This document shows positions 1 through 5,437 of a stretch of DNA of 5,437 nt, in pieces. This stretch comes from a candidate division CSSED10-310 bacterium (GTDB lineage: Bacteria; CSSED10-310; JAFGDC01): NCBI GenBank assembly GCA_016932295.1, contig JAFGDC010000325.1:1-5437 (forward strand), in the 5' to 3' direction. Made by a program: the position numbers and the translations under genes. The notes beneath the pieces were generated by a model. The model made no database searches. It was not told where the DNA came from and saw only the letters and a program-made list of their open reading frames with translations. How positions within the stretch are numbered: position 1 is the stretch's first letter; every line of letters begins with the position of its first letter.

Positions 1-758
1 ATGAGATTCAATGCCCGTTCTTCAGGATAGTCCAGGGAGAGCCTGAGGAATCCCTCCTTGGCTCCCCGCCGGACAGCCAGATAGCGGTGACCGGGGATTT
101 TGTGTATCTTCTCGACGAACTCATAATAGTCCTCGAACTTCGAGGTCATCTCCGCCTTGTCCTTGAGTACATCCGACCGGATCGCCCCCTCCGCCGTCAC
201 CAGTTCACGGAGGAAGCCGCGACACTCGGCCGACTCGGCCATCCATTCGGCGATGATATGCCCCGCGCCCTCCAGGGCATCCTCCGGCTGCGCCACATCC
301 TTGTCCGGAGCGACATAGCGCTGCGCTTCGACCGTCAGGTTCAGGCTGCCGTCCTGCGCGAATATCCTGGCGGCAAGCGGTTCCAATCCCTTTTCCCGGG
401 CCGCTTCCGCCTTGGTGCGGCGCTTGGGCCGGAAAGGCAGGTACATGTCCTCCAATTCCTGCTTGTCAAAACAGGTCACTATCCTGACCCGCAGCTCCTC
501 ATCCAGCTTCCCCAGCTCCCCAACCCTCTCCAGCACCCTTTCCTTACGGGCCTGCAACTGCTTGAGATCATCGTACCGCGCCAGCACATCGCGGATCATA
601 ACCTCGTCCATGTTCCCGGTGCGCTCTTTGCGGTACCTTGCGATGAACGGCACCGTCGCTCCCTCTTCCTGCAGTTGCAGCAAGTTCTGGAGGCAGCCCC
701 GGGCGGCGGTTGGATACTCCACTGCCAGCCTGTTGACTATCACATCATCCAATGACAT
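1..758 (-). CDS. tex: Tex family RNA-binding transcription accessory protein, N-terminal part
   Basis: Partial gene: the start is in the window and the reading frame stays open to base 1, giving 252 codons. Tex proteins are usually about 720-780 residues, so only the N-terminal third is here. Tex is a cytoplasmic nucleic-acid-binding protein (N-terminal helical region, YqgF-like fold, helix-hairpin-helix, C-terminal S1 domain) linked to transcription and RNA handling. The YqgF, HhH and S1 parts would lie outside the window. Diagnostic motifs are visible: TVPFIARYRKE at residues 35-45, LEDMYLPFRPKRRTKA at about 102-117, and IPGHRYLAVRRGAKEGFL at about 221-238. The ATG at 758 is preferred because AGAGGTGA lies just upstream (762-769) and the N-terminus matches the family's usual beginning. 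It is transcribed away from the oxidoreductase genes and is probably unrelated to them in function. No frameshift or stop is seen. Confidence 0.95.
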   Translation of the reverse strand, partial: MSLDDVIVNRLAVEYPTAARGCLQNLLQLQEEGATVPFIARYRKERTGNMDEVMIRDVLARYDDLKQLQARKERVLERVGELGKLDEELRVRIVTCFDKQELEDMYLPFRPKRRTKAEAAREKGLEPLAARIFAQDGSLNLTVEAQRYVAPDKDVAQPEDALEGAGHIIAEWMAESAECRGFLRELVTAEGAIRSDVLKDKAEMTSKFEDYYEFVEKIHKIPGHRYLAVRRGAKEGFLRLSLDYPEERALNL

Positions 759-761
759 GGA

Positions 762-769
762 TCACCTCT
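762..769 (-). promoter_or_regulatory. Ribosome binding site of tex
   Basis: On the minus strand this reads AGAGGTGA, with its GAGG core six bases from the ATG at 758. It fixes the tex start and argues against the short overlapping reading frame that begins at a GTG at 954 and ends inside tex. Confidence 0.7.
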
Positions 770-891
770 TCGACCTTCTCCCTCTTCCCCACGACGCGCC
801 CACCCACCTCCCGAAGGATTGTCTTTTCGAGACGACGCCTGGAAGTAAAGCCGGTCGGATCGGGAGCAAAGTGGGACACGCCCGGAGCCAT

Positions 892-941
892 CCCGCCACG
901 CTGACAGTCATGATCGTCCACCCCGGACAGTCCGTGGCGGG
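892..941. repeat. Inverted repeat with 9-bp perfect arms and nested small palindromes
   Basis: The left arm CCCGCCACG (892-900) is the exact reverse complement of the right arm CGTGGCGGG (933-941), with 32 bases between. Inside lie TGACAGTCA (902-910) and GGACAGTCC (925-933, its last base shared with the right arm). They share the core GACAGTC, and the two copies are 23 bases apart. A second hairpin, GTCC/GGAC (916-919 with 925-928), is also possible. If the promoter at 966-995 is used, the element lies in the first part of the tex leader RNA and could fold as a closed stem. The core spacing of about two helical turns could equally mark a protein operator. The symmetry is seen directly; the role is unknown. 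Confidence 0.5.
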
Positions 942-965
942 CGCGGCGGATCACAGTACGGTGCG

Positions 966-995
966 AGTATAATCACTCAACGCGGGTGAACGCAA
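966..995 (-). promoter_or_regulatory. Candidate sigma-70 promoter for tex
   Basis: On the minus strand TTGCGT (995-990) and TATACT (971-966) are separated by 18 bases. The -10 matches consensus at five of six positions; the -35 keeps the TTG. Transcription would start near 959 and give tex an untranslated leader of about 200 bases containing the 892-941 inverted repeat. The -35 is weak and no experiment supports it. Confidence 0.35.
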
Positions 996-1087
996 TTCCG
1001 GACTCCCCCAAATCCACCGCCTGTGATCGGCAACGGTGTCATGCAGGTGTGGTAAACGATTTCAGGGGCAATCGCTACGTCCTCGGC

Positions 1088-1110
1088 ACAATCTGCCTGT
1101 TACAATCTGC
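1088..1110. repeat. Tandem direct repeat ACAATCTGC x2
   Basis: ACAATCTGC occurs at 1088-1096 and again at 1102-1110, exact over nine bases with a 14-base period. It adjoins an inverted-repeat pair immediately downstream, so it may be part of a protein-binding site. No nearby gene start makes the regulated gene obvious, because the response regulator ends at 1210 and tex begins some 340 bases away. Confidence 0.4.
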
Positions 1111-1148
1111 GATTGACTTGATTCAAGCAATAATTGAATGACGTAACA
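1098..1148. repeat. Nested inverted repeats in an AT-richer segment
   Basis: The outer arms TGTTAC (1098-1103) and GTAACA (1143-1148) enclose the inner arms ATTCAA (1121-1126) and TTGAAT (1134-1139), which are seven bases apart. The inner pair has the size and spacing of a typical dimeric regulator half-site pair. The outer pair could be chance. The segment is clearly more AT-rich than the surrounding DNA. Confidence 0.35.
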
Positions 1149-1163
1149 CCATGTTTGTCAACG

Positions 1164-1203
1164 CTTCGCAGCGAAGATTACAAGATTCCGGGTACGACCC
1201 AGG
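1164..1203 (-). terminator. Weak tandem hairpins after the response regulator gene
   Basis: Seven bases past the stop, the minus-strand RNA can form a six-pair stem with a three-base loop (1202-1188, including one U-G pair). A second small hairpin, CTTCGC/GCGAAG (1164-1169 with 1171-1176), follows. There is no run of U after either, so this is at best a poor intrinsic terminator. It may be a 3' end stabilising structure or chance. Confidence 0.2.
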
Positions 1204-1209
1204 TGTGCA

Positions 1210-1686
1210 TCAACGGGTCTGGATGGTTTTCCTGAATACATCCGGCAATTCGTTCAGTTGCAGCCAGTAGTTGGTCACTTCCCCCACTATTCCCGCGAAG
1301 GTGTCGAATTCCGTCGGCTTGACGATATAGCTGTTAACGCCAAGCTGATAACAGAGCTTGATGTCCCTCTCATCGCGGGAGGTGGTCAGCATGATGATGG
1401 GAATTGTCCGTAATTTTTTGTCGCTCTTGATGATTTTGAGCACTTCCACCCCGTCGATACGAGGCAGCTTCAGGTCAAGGATCACCAAGCCCGGCATGGG
1501 ACAATCCGATATGTCCTCGTATTTCCCGCGATGAAAGATGTAATCGAGCGCTTCCTCGCCATCCCTCACGATGCGGACACGGTTCCTGATGCGATTCTGG
1601 CTGAAGGCTCTCTGCATAAGAATGATATCATCCTGGTTGTCCTCGACCAGCATTATATCCAGGCCTTCTTTCTCAATTTCCAGCAT
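1210..1686 (-). CDS. Single-domain response regulator (CheY-like receiver, Rcp1 type)
   Basis: This is a 158-residue protein that is almost entirely one receiver domain with no DNA-binding or enzymatic output domain. Visible receiver landmarks are the acidic pair E15-D16 (LVEDN), the phospho-acceptor D71 in VILDLKLPRIDG, the switch Thr T101 in MLTTS, and K123 in SYIVKP. Insertions around residues 52-65 (FHRGKYEDISDCPMPGL) and the form of the LTTS motif match the Rcp1-like family, which relays phosphate from phytochrome-like or hybrid histidine kinases. The kinase partner is not in the window, so it is an orphan here. The ATG at 1686 is preferred because AAGGA lies six bases upstream. An in-frame TTG at 1722 would add 12 residues and has a GAGGA only three bases away. 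A candidate promoter whose -10 covers 1722 also favours the ATG. The gene lies back to back with the oxidoreductase pair. Confidence 0.9.
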   Translation of the reverse strand: MLEIEKEGLDIMLVEDNQDDIILMQRAFSQNRIRNRVRIVRDGEEALDYIFHRGKYEDISDCPMPGLVILDLKLPRIDGVEVLKIIKSDKKLRTIPIIMLTTSRDERDIKLCYQLGVNSYIVKPTEFDTFAGIVGEVTNYWLQLNELPDVFRKTIQTR

Positions 1687-1692
1687 GTCCAG

Positions 1693-1697
1693 TCCTT
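1693..1697 (-). promoter_or_regulatory. Ribosome binding site deciding the response regulator start
   Basis: The minus strand reads AAGGA here with six bases to the ATG at 1686, a standard arrangement. The alternative TTG at 1722 has a less well spaced site. Confidence 0.6.
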
Positions 1698-1721
1698 GAC
1701 GTGAATTGGTTGCTGGTTTCA

Positions 1722-1750
1722 ATGATCCTCACTTCACCGGCGGGTGTCAA
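1722..1750 (-). promoter_or_regulatory. Candidate promoter of the response regulator gene
   Basis: On the minus strand a perfect TTGACA -35 (1750-1745) is followed after 17 bases by GATCAT (1727-1722), which matches the -10 consensus at four of six positions. The start of transcription would be near 1715, giving a leader of about 30 bases before the ATG at 1686. The -10 is imperfect. Confidence 0.4.
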
Positions 1751-1767
1751 GATTATTCAGCGACGGG

Positions 1768-1791
1768 GGTTCTCGGGAACCGGTTTTTCTT
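1768..1791 (+). repeat. Hairpin followed by a T-run, resembling a small intrinsic terminator
   Basis: GGTTC (1768-1772), a TCGG loop and GAACC (1777-1781) make a five-pair hairpin. It is followed by GG and then TTTTTCTT (1784-1791) on the plus strand. The shape is that of a rho-independent terminator, but no plus-strand gene lies upstream, so it would only stop stray or antisense transcription. GAACCGGT is repeated directly at 1777-1784 and 1801-1808, so a protein-binding role is the other possibility. Confidence 0.3.
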
Positions 1792-1875
1792 GTCCCCGCC
1801 GAACCGGTGCGCCTTCCCAGACGGACCTGCGGCGGATGCAGGACCGGCGGCGGAGAGCCGTTCACTGCTGGCTTC

Positions 1876-1904
1876 TTGACGCCGGCGGCACACCTTTCTA
1901 AGAT
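1876..1904 (+). promoter_or_regulatory. Candidate sigma-70 promoter of the oxidoreductase operon
   Basis: TTGACG (1876-1881, five of six to consensus), a 17-base spacer and TAAGAT (1899-1904, four of six) lie upstream of the start codon at 1959. Transcription would begin near 1911. A better -10 hexamer, TATACT, occurs at 1916-1921 but has no matching -35 at the right distance. The position directly ahead of the gene pair fits a shared operon promoter. Confidence 0.5.
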
Positions 1905-1958
1905 TGACTTCCATTTATACTCAGCCGGTCGAGTCGTGCTGAGAAGCGGGAGACTGAC

Positions 1959-3980
1959 ATGATGCGAATCCTGTTCGATAGCTGGTATACGGAACCATGT
2001 GGTGAGCTTGTAACGGGCACCACCGCGCATGACATCCCCGGTGACCACCGCACCTTCTTCGACAGCCCCGGGGAAGCCGCCGACAACCGTGTCATCATCG
2101 GTTGGGGGGGACTTGTGCTGTTGGCCAGGGAACGCGAAGCAGTGAATCAGGACATGCCGGTCAACCTGTTGGATGTCCTGGTGAGATACATGGACAAGAT
2201 ATGGCGCAACTCGTGCGGCAAGTGCGTTCCATGCCGGGTCGGGACCAGGATCATTTATGACCGGCTGCAGGCATTGCAGGCTGGGCAGGCGGATGAGCGG
2301 GTGTTGGATGAGATCGGGCGCATGGGAATGGATATCAGGAATTCATGCAAGTGCGCCTATGGAACCGCCTTCCAGAAGCCGCTGGTGGATGCCGTCACCC
2401 ATTTGCGACGAATGGTGTTGGCCGGTGTGGGCAAGCCGGCGGAGAGCATGCCCGCGGATCGCTGGTTCATGACCGCACCCTGCAATCATGGCTGTCCCGC
2501 GAACACGGATGCGGCCCGGTACATCGAGCTGGTGACCGAGCACAAGTTCACGGAAGGCAACCGCGTCGCCTATGATCCCGATGCCTTTGCCGCCTGCATG
2601 GGTCGGGCCTGTTTCCATCCTTGTGAAACCGCCTGCAAGCGCAAGGATGTTGACGAACCGATCGCCATCTCATTTTTAAAAAGGGTCAATACGGATTTCA
2701 TCGAACAGGCCGAGCGTGAACGGGGGTACGAGGAGCCCTGCCATGTCTCCACCGGAGTAAACGGCAAGGTGGCGGTGATCGGCGCCGGCCCCGGTGGTGT
2801 GCATTGTGCCATAGATCTGGCCGGGTGGGATTATGACGTCACCATTTTCGAGGCTGCCAAGGTAGTGGGCGGCGTCGCCTACCTGGGTATTCCCGAGTAC
2901 CGGCTGCCCCGCAACATCGTCAATCGTGAAGTGGAGCGCGCCCGGCGGCGGGGGGTGAACGTGGTGCTCAATCGGAAACTGGGCGAGGATTTCACCTTCG
3001 AGGGGTTGCGTGAACAGGGATTCCAGGCGGTGGTGCTTGGGATCGGGTGCATGCTGGGCAGGAAAATGGGGATCGAGGGCGAGGACGAATTCGAGGGCGT
3101 GGTGGATGCCATCGAGTTTCTGCGTGAGATGAATATTGGCGACCGTCGGAAGACCGGCGATCGAGTGGTGGTGGTGGGAGGCGGCAATACGGCCGTGGAT
3201 GCCGCCCGCATGTGCCGGCACATTGGGTATTCCAGCGTCATCATGTCATATCGCCGGACAAGAACGGAGATGCCGGCCAGCGCCTGGGAAGTGGATGAAG
3301 CGGTGGCGGAGGGAGTCGAGCTGGAACTGCTCACGGCACCGGTCAAGGTGTTGGGCGAAGCCGGCAAGGTAACCGGACTGGTTCTTAACCGGATGGAACT
3401 GGGCGAGCCGGATGCGAGCGGCAGGCGCCGGCCGGTAACCATTGCGGGCAGCGAGTTCACCGTCGAGGTCGACATGGTGATCGCGGCCGTCAGTCAACTT
3501 GCTGAGATGGATTATTTCCGCACGGTACCGGGACTCGATGTCACCAGGTGGAATACTTTCGTGGTGGACGAAGACACCATGCAGACAGGTGTGCCATGGA
3601 TCTTCGCCGTCGGCGATGTGGCCGTCGGCCCGATGTCCATCATCGATGCCTGCGCCACCGGTCGCAAGGCCGCCGTTGGTATCGATACATACTTGGCGGG
3701 CTTGCGTGGTCATCCAGGTGGAACCAGGGATCATGTCCCGTTCAAGACCATGCTGCGCATGCGTAAGATAATCGATGCCCTGGGTCTCGAGATTCATGAG
3801 GAGCTGAATGCCGATATCCCGGCGCGCCGACGCCAGGCGATGCCGCACATACCGCCAGGAGATCGCATCGGCAACTTCAACGAGGTCGACCTGGGGTACG
3901 ACAAGCGGACGGCATTGATAGAAGCCTCCCGCTGCATGCGTTGTTACCGGATAATCATGACCACACCAGTACGCGACTGA
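1959..3980 (+). CDS. sfrB: NAD(P)H oxidoreductase beta subunit, NuoF-fragment/GltD-like fusion (SfrB-like)
   Basis: This 673-residue soluble flavo-iron-sulfur protein has no signal peptide or membrane segment. Residues about 45-155 match the iron-sulfur end of NuoF, with C86, C89 and C92 in SCGKCVPCRVGT and C132 in CKCAYG as the likely fourth ligand (C130 is an extra Cys). The NuoF FMN/NADH-binding domain is absent. Residues about 170-250 are the GltD/dihydropyrimidine-dehydrogenase type iron-sulfur region (C175, C179, C213, C218, C222, C226). FAD binds at VIGAGPGG (273-280) and GD 552-553. NAD(P)H binds at VVGGGNTAVDAAR (405-417), followed by SYRRTRTEMPA (430-440). A lone CxxC (C659, C662) ends the protein. 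Size and layout fit the Geobacter SfrB subunit of NADPH oxidoreductase, where it would oxidise NADPH and pass electrons to the partner encoded next. The start at 1959 has GGGAG six bases upstream; a second ATG follows at once. The symbol rests on architecture, and another GltD-like electron-transfer subunit remains possible. Confidence 0.85.
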   Translation: MMRILFDSWYTEPCGELVTGTTAHDIPGDHRTFFDSPGEAADNRVIIGWGGLVLLAREREAVNQDMPVNLLDVLVRYMDKIWRNSCGKCVPCRVGTRIIYDRLQALQAGQADERVLDEIGRMGMDIRNSCKCAYGTAFQKPLVDAVTHLRRMVLAGVGKPAESMPADRWFMTAPCNHGCPANTDAARYIELVTEHKFTEGNRVAYDPDAFAACMGRACFHPCETACKRKDVDEPIAISFLKRVNTDFIEQAERERGYEEPCHVSTGVNGKVAVIGAGPGGVHCAIDLAGWDYDVTIFEAAKVVGGVAYLGIPEYRLPRNIVNREVERARRRGVNVVLNRKLGEDFTFEGLREQGFQAVVLGIGCMLGRKMGIEGEDEFEGVVDAIEFLREMNIGDRRKTGDRVVVVGGGNTAVDAARMCRHIGYSSVIMSYRRTRTEMPASAWEVDEAVAEGVELELLTAPVKVLGEAGKVTGLVLNRMELGEPDASGRRRPVTIAGSEFTVEVDMVIAAVSQLAEMDYFRTVPGLDVTRWNTFVVDEDTMQTGVPWIFAVGDVAVGPMSIIDACATGRKAAVGIDTYLAGLRGHPGGTRDHVPFKTMLRMRKIIDALGLEIHEELNADIPARRRQAMPHIPPGDRIGNFNEVDLGYDKRTALIEASRCMRCYRIIMTTPVRD

Positions 3981-4004
3981 TGGATCAGGCCGCGGTTGGA
4001 AAGT

Positions 4005-4008
4005 GAGG
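4005..4008 (+). promoter_or_regulatory. Ribosome binding site deciding the GTG start of the second subunit
   Basis: GAGG lies five bases before the GTG at 4014. The only other upstream in-frame start is a TTG at 3996 with no ribosome site. The GAGG overlaps the TGA (4004-4006) of an eight-codon reading frame that begins at an ATG overlapping the stop of the upstream gene, so translational coupling is conceivable. Confidence 0.55.
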
Positions 4009-4013
4009 GCGGA

Positions 4014-5437
4014 GTGGAGCGGATCACATTGACCATCGACGGCCGCGAAATTTCGGCGGCGAGTGGACAGACCATCCTGGAAGCGGCGCTGGAGCATGGC
4101 ATCCATATTCCAACGCTCTGCTGGCATCCCAAGCTGAGTCCAATCGGCGCCTGCCGCGTATGCCTGGTGAGGGTTCATGGCGAAGAGCGACTGGTCGCCT
4201 CCTGCCAGGTGCCGGTGACGGACGGCATGGTGGTGGTCACCAACGATCCGGAGATCGTGGCGGAGCGCCGCAAAGCGCTCTCATACGCACTGGTCGACCA
4301 CCCGCTGGACTGCGGTATGTGCGACAAATCAGGTGAATGCGAACTCCAGGACAGAACCGTTGAACTGGGGCTGAACGAGCCGATCTTCCCTCGTATTGGG
4401 TATAATAAAGGATTGAGTGAATTGTCGCCCCTGATCGAGTTGTGCAACACCCGTTGCATCGCCTGCGGGCGATGCATCCAGATATGCCAGGAAGTCCAGG
4501 GTGCCCGAGCCATCGACTACGTGGTACAGGAAGGATGCAAGACGGTGGTGGGCCCGACCGTGGATGACGGTTATCCTTGTGAATCCTGCGGCCAATGTAT
4601 AACCGTCTGCCCCTGCGGAGTCATTCTTGATCGTACTTTCAAGCACCATGCCCGTGCGTACGAACTTGCCAAGACAGTCTCGATCTGTCCCTATTGTTCA
4701 CTCGGCTGCCTCCTGCAGCTCAATCATCATCATGGTGTCCTGCGGCGGGTGACGCCCCTGGATCGGGAGTGGCTCAACCAGGGTAACCTGTGCCTGTTGG
4801 GTCGCTTCGCCTGGGACACCGCGACCGCCGAACCGGATGCATCATACGATGCGATACAGGTGGGGACGGAAATCGGCCATCGACTGGAGGCGATACGCGA
4901 CAAATACAGCGGCAAGGCAGTCGCCGTGCTGGCTGGTACGGAATTTTACAACGAAGATTACGACGCGTTGCAGTTGCTTGCCCGCCAAGGCCTGCAAAGT
5001 CCCCACCTACACCTGCTGGGAGTGGAATCGAACCTGGCGTTTCGGCGGGTGTTGGCGGAGAGCTTCGGCATCGTGGCGTCACCCGCATCGCTCGACGATT
5101 TGCGAAGGGCTGACCGCATCCTGGTGCTCAACTCTGATCTCGTGGAAGCGTTTCCCGTCGCGGCGCTGGAATTGATCCAGGGCTGCCTGCGGCGAGGTAC
5201 GGAACTGACCACCGTCGGCTACCGCATGAACAAGCTGACAGATATCTCCACCCGTGTCATACGAAACCAGCCCAACTCCGATCATCTGCTCCTGGCCGCC
5301 CTGCTCAAACTCATGCAGGAAGGCGGTTCCGGGATTGCGGCAAATGAACGGGATGCGGGTCGACTGGCCCGGATCTCGGCCGACCAGTTGGCAGGCTTGG
5401 CGGGAGTCACGATACAAGAGCTGTCGGAGGTTGCGGA
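4014..5437 (+). CDS. sfrA: NAD(P)H oxidoreductase alpha subunit, NuoG/formate dehydrogenase-like (SfrA-like), partial
   Basis: The frame is open to the window end (474 codons); the C-terminus is missing. The N-terminus is a NuoG-type ferredoxin with a [2Fe-2S] site at C36, C47, C50 and C64. Next comes the His-Cys [4Fe-4S] site H96, C100, C103, C109 (DHPLDCGMCDKSGECELQD). Two ferredoxin-like [4Fe-4S] sets follow: C148, C151, C154, C158 and C189, C192, C195, C199. The molybdopterin-oxidoreductase domain starts at about 220 with a [4Fe-4S] set at C225, C228, C232 and C260. This is a five-cluster chain as in NuoG and NAD-linked formate dehydrogenases. No Cys, and no in-frame TGA, occurs where formate dehydrogenases have their catalytic residue (about 340-365). 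The Lys usual in CxKG is Leu262, and the DPR pterin motif reads GYR (402-404). It is therefore likely an electron conduit rather than a formate dehydrogenase, as expected for SfrA. It lies 33 bases after its partner, in the same frame. The family is clear; the exact symbol is less certain. Confidence 0.85.
   Translation, partial: MERITLTIDGREISAASGQTILEAALEHGIHIPTLCWHPKLSPIGACRVCLVRVHGEERLVASCQVPVTDGMVVVTNDPEIVAERRKALSYALVDHPLDCGMCDKSGECELQDRTVELGLNEPIFPRIGYNKGLSELSPLIELCNTRCIACGRCIQICQEVQGARAIDYVVQEGCKTVVGPTVDDGYPCESCGQCITVCPCGVILDRTFKHHARAYELAKTVSICPYCSLGCLLQLNHHHGVLRRVTPLDREWLNQGNLCLLGRFAWDTATAEPDASYDAIQVGTEIGHRLEAIRDKYSGKAVAVLAGTEFYNEDYDALQLLARQGLQSPHLHLLGVESNLAFRRVLAESFGIVASPASLDDLRRADRILVLNSDLVEAFPVAALELIQGCLRRGTELTTVGYRMNKLTDISTRVIRNQPNSDHLLLAALLKLMQEGGSGIAANERDAGRLARISADQLAGLAGVTIQELSEVA

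Larger units (their letters stand above)
759..1209. other. Intergenic region between tex and the response regulator gene
   Basis: These 451 bases separate two minus-strand genes and contain no convincing coding region. The reading frames across it are rich in Arg, Pro and Ser and show no family motif or ribosome site. From low to high coordinate it holds the tex ribosome site, a probable tex leader with a 50-base inverted-repeat element (892-941), a candidate minus-strand promoter (966-995), a plain stretch (about 1000-1085), an AT-richer repeat cluster (1088-1148), and small hairpins downstream of the response regulator stop (1164-1203). No tRNA or known riboswitch was recognised. Confidence 0.6.

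Noticed and set aside
745..954. A 69-codon minus-strand reading frame just upstream of and overlapping tex
   Set aside because: It starts at a GTG with no ribosome site, starts almost at the predicted transcription start, shows no family motif, and overlaps the tex start. It is better explained as leader sequence.
412..972. A 186-codon plus-strand reading frame
   Set aside because: It is the antisense shadow of tex extended into the leader, with a Ser/Arg-rich composition typical of a shadow frame.
968..973. A perfect TATAAT on the plus strand
   Set aside because: There is no -35 at 16-18 bases upstream and no plus-strand gene for almost 1 kb downstream. The same bases read better as TATACT of a minus-strand promoter.
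3978..3980. The TGA between the two subunit genes as a selenocysteine codon
   Set aside because: The following gene has its own ribosome site and a canonical ferredoxin N-terminus, the preceding protein ends normally after its CxxC, and the position is far from any formate dehydrogenase active site.
3246..4178. A 310-codon minus-strand reading frame, the longest on that strand
   Set aside because: It lies opposite the GltD-like domain and the subunit junction, is rich in His, Gln and Arg, and has no recognisable domain. The plus strand here is full of conserved motifs.
4014..5437. Annotation as a formate dehydrogenase catalytic subunit or plain complex I NuoG
   Set aside because: The expected catalytic Cys/selenocysteine is missing, and the partner is a GltD-like flavoprotein without the NuoF FMN domain. 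An SfrA-type subunit fits better.

Overview
The window is bacterial DNA of moderately high GC content. It holds four protein genes, two of which run off the ends. Gene content suggests an anaerobic or respiratory bacterium, possibly Desulfuromonadales/Geobacter-like (Desulfobacterota). The clue is a gene pair that looks like the NADPH oxidoreductase SfrAB described from Geobacter, beside a stand-alone receiver protein of a type common in such genomes. This placement is inferred from protein families only, not from a database search.

Layout. Bases 1-758 (minus strand) are the N-terminal third of tex, the conserved RNA-binding transcription accessory protein. Bases 759-1209 are a 451-base gap with no convincing gene. 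It holds the probable tex leader and promoter, a 50-base inverted-repeat element (892-941), a small cluster of direct and inverted repeats (1088-1148), and weak hairpins just after the response regulator gene. Bases 1210-1686 (minus) encode a single-domain response regulator of the Rcp1-like type. Bases 1687-1958 are a divergent intergenic region with a candidate promoter in each direction and a hairpin with a T-run.

The plus-strand pair at 1959-3980 and 4014-5437 is the main functional unit. The first gene fuses a NuoF-type [4Fe-4S] segment, without the NuoF FMN/NADH domain, to a GltD-like FAD/NAD(P)H oxidoreductase. The second is a NuoG/formate-dehydrogenase-like iron-sulfur protein with ligands for one [2Fe-2S] and four [4Fe-4S] clusters. 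The two are read in the same frame, 33 bases apart, and almost certainly form one complex. NAD(P)H would be oxidised at the FAD of the first protein and electrons passed along the cluster chain of the second.

The molybdopterin-oxidoreductase-like part of the second protein lacks a Cys or selenocysteine where formate dehydrogenases carry their catalytic residue, and its cofactor-binding motifs are degenerate. The complex is therefore more likely an NAD(P)H dehydrogenase or electron-transfer enzyme than a formate dehydrogenase. I see no CRISPR array, tRNA, rRNA or mobile element. The most unusual content is the architecture of the oxidoreductase pair and the repeat structures in the two intergenic regions. 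I see nothing that clearly amounts to a wholly new system.
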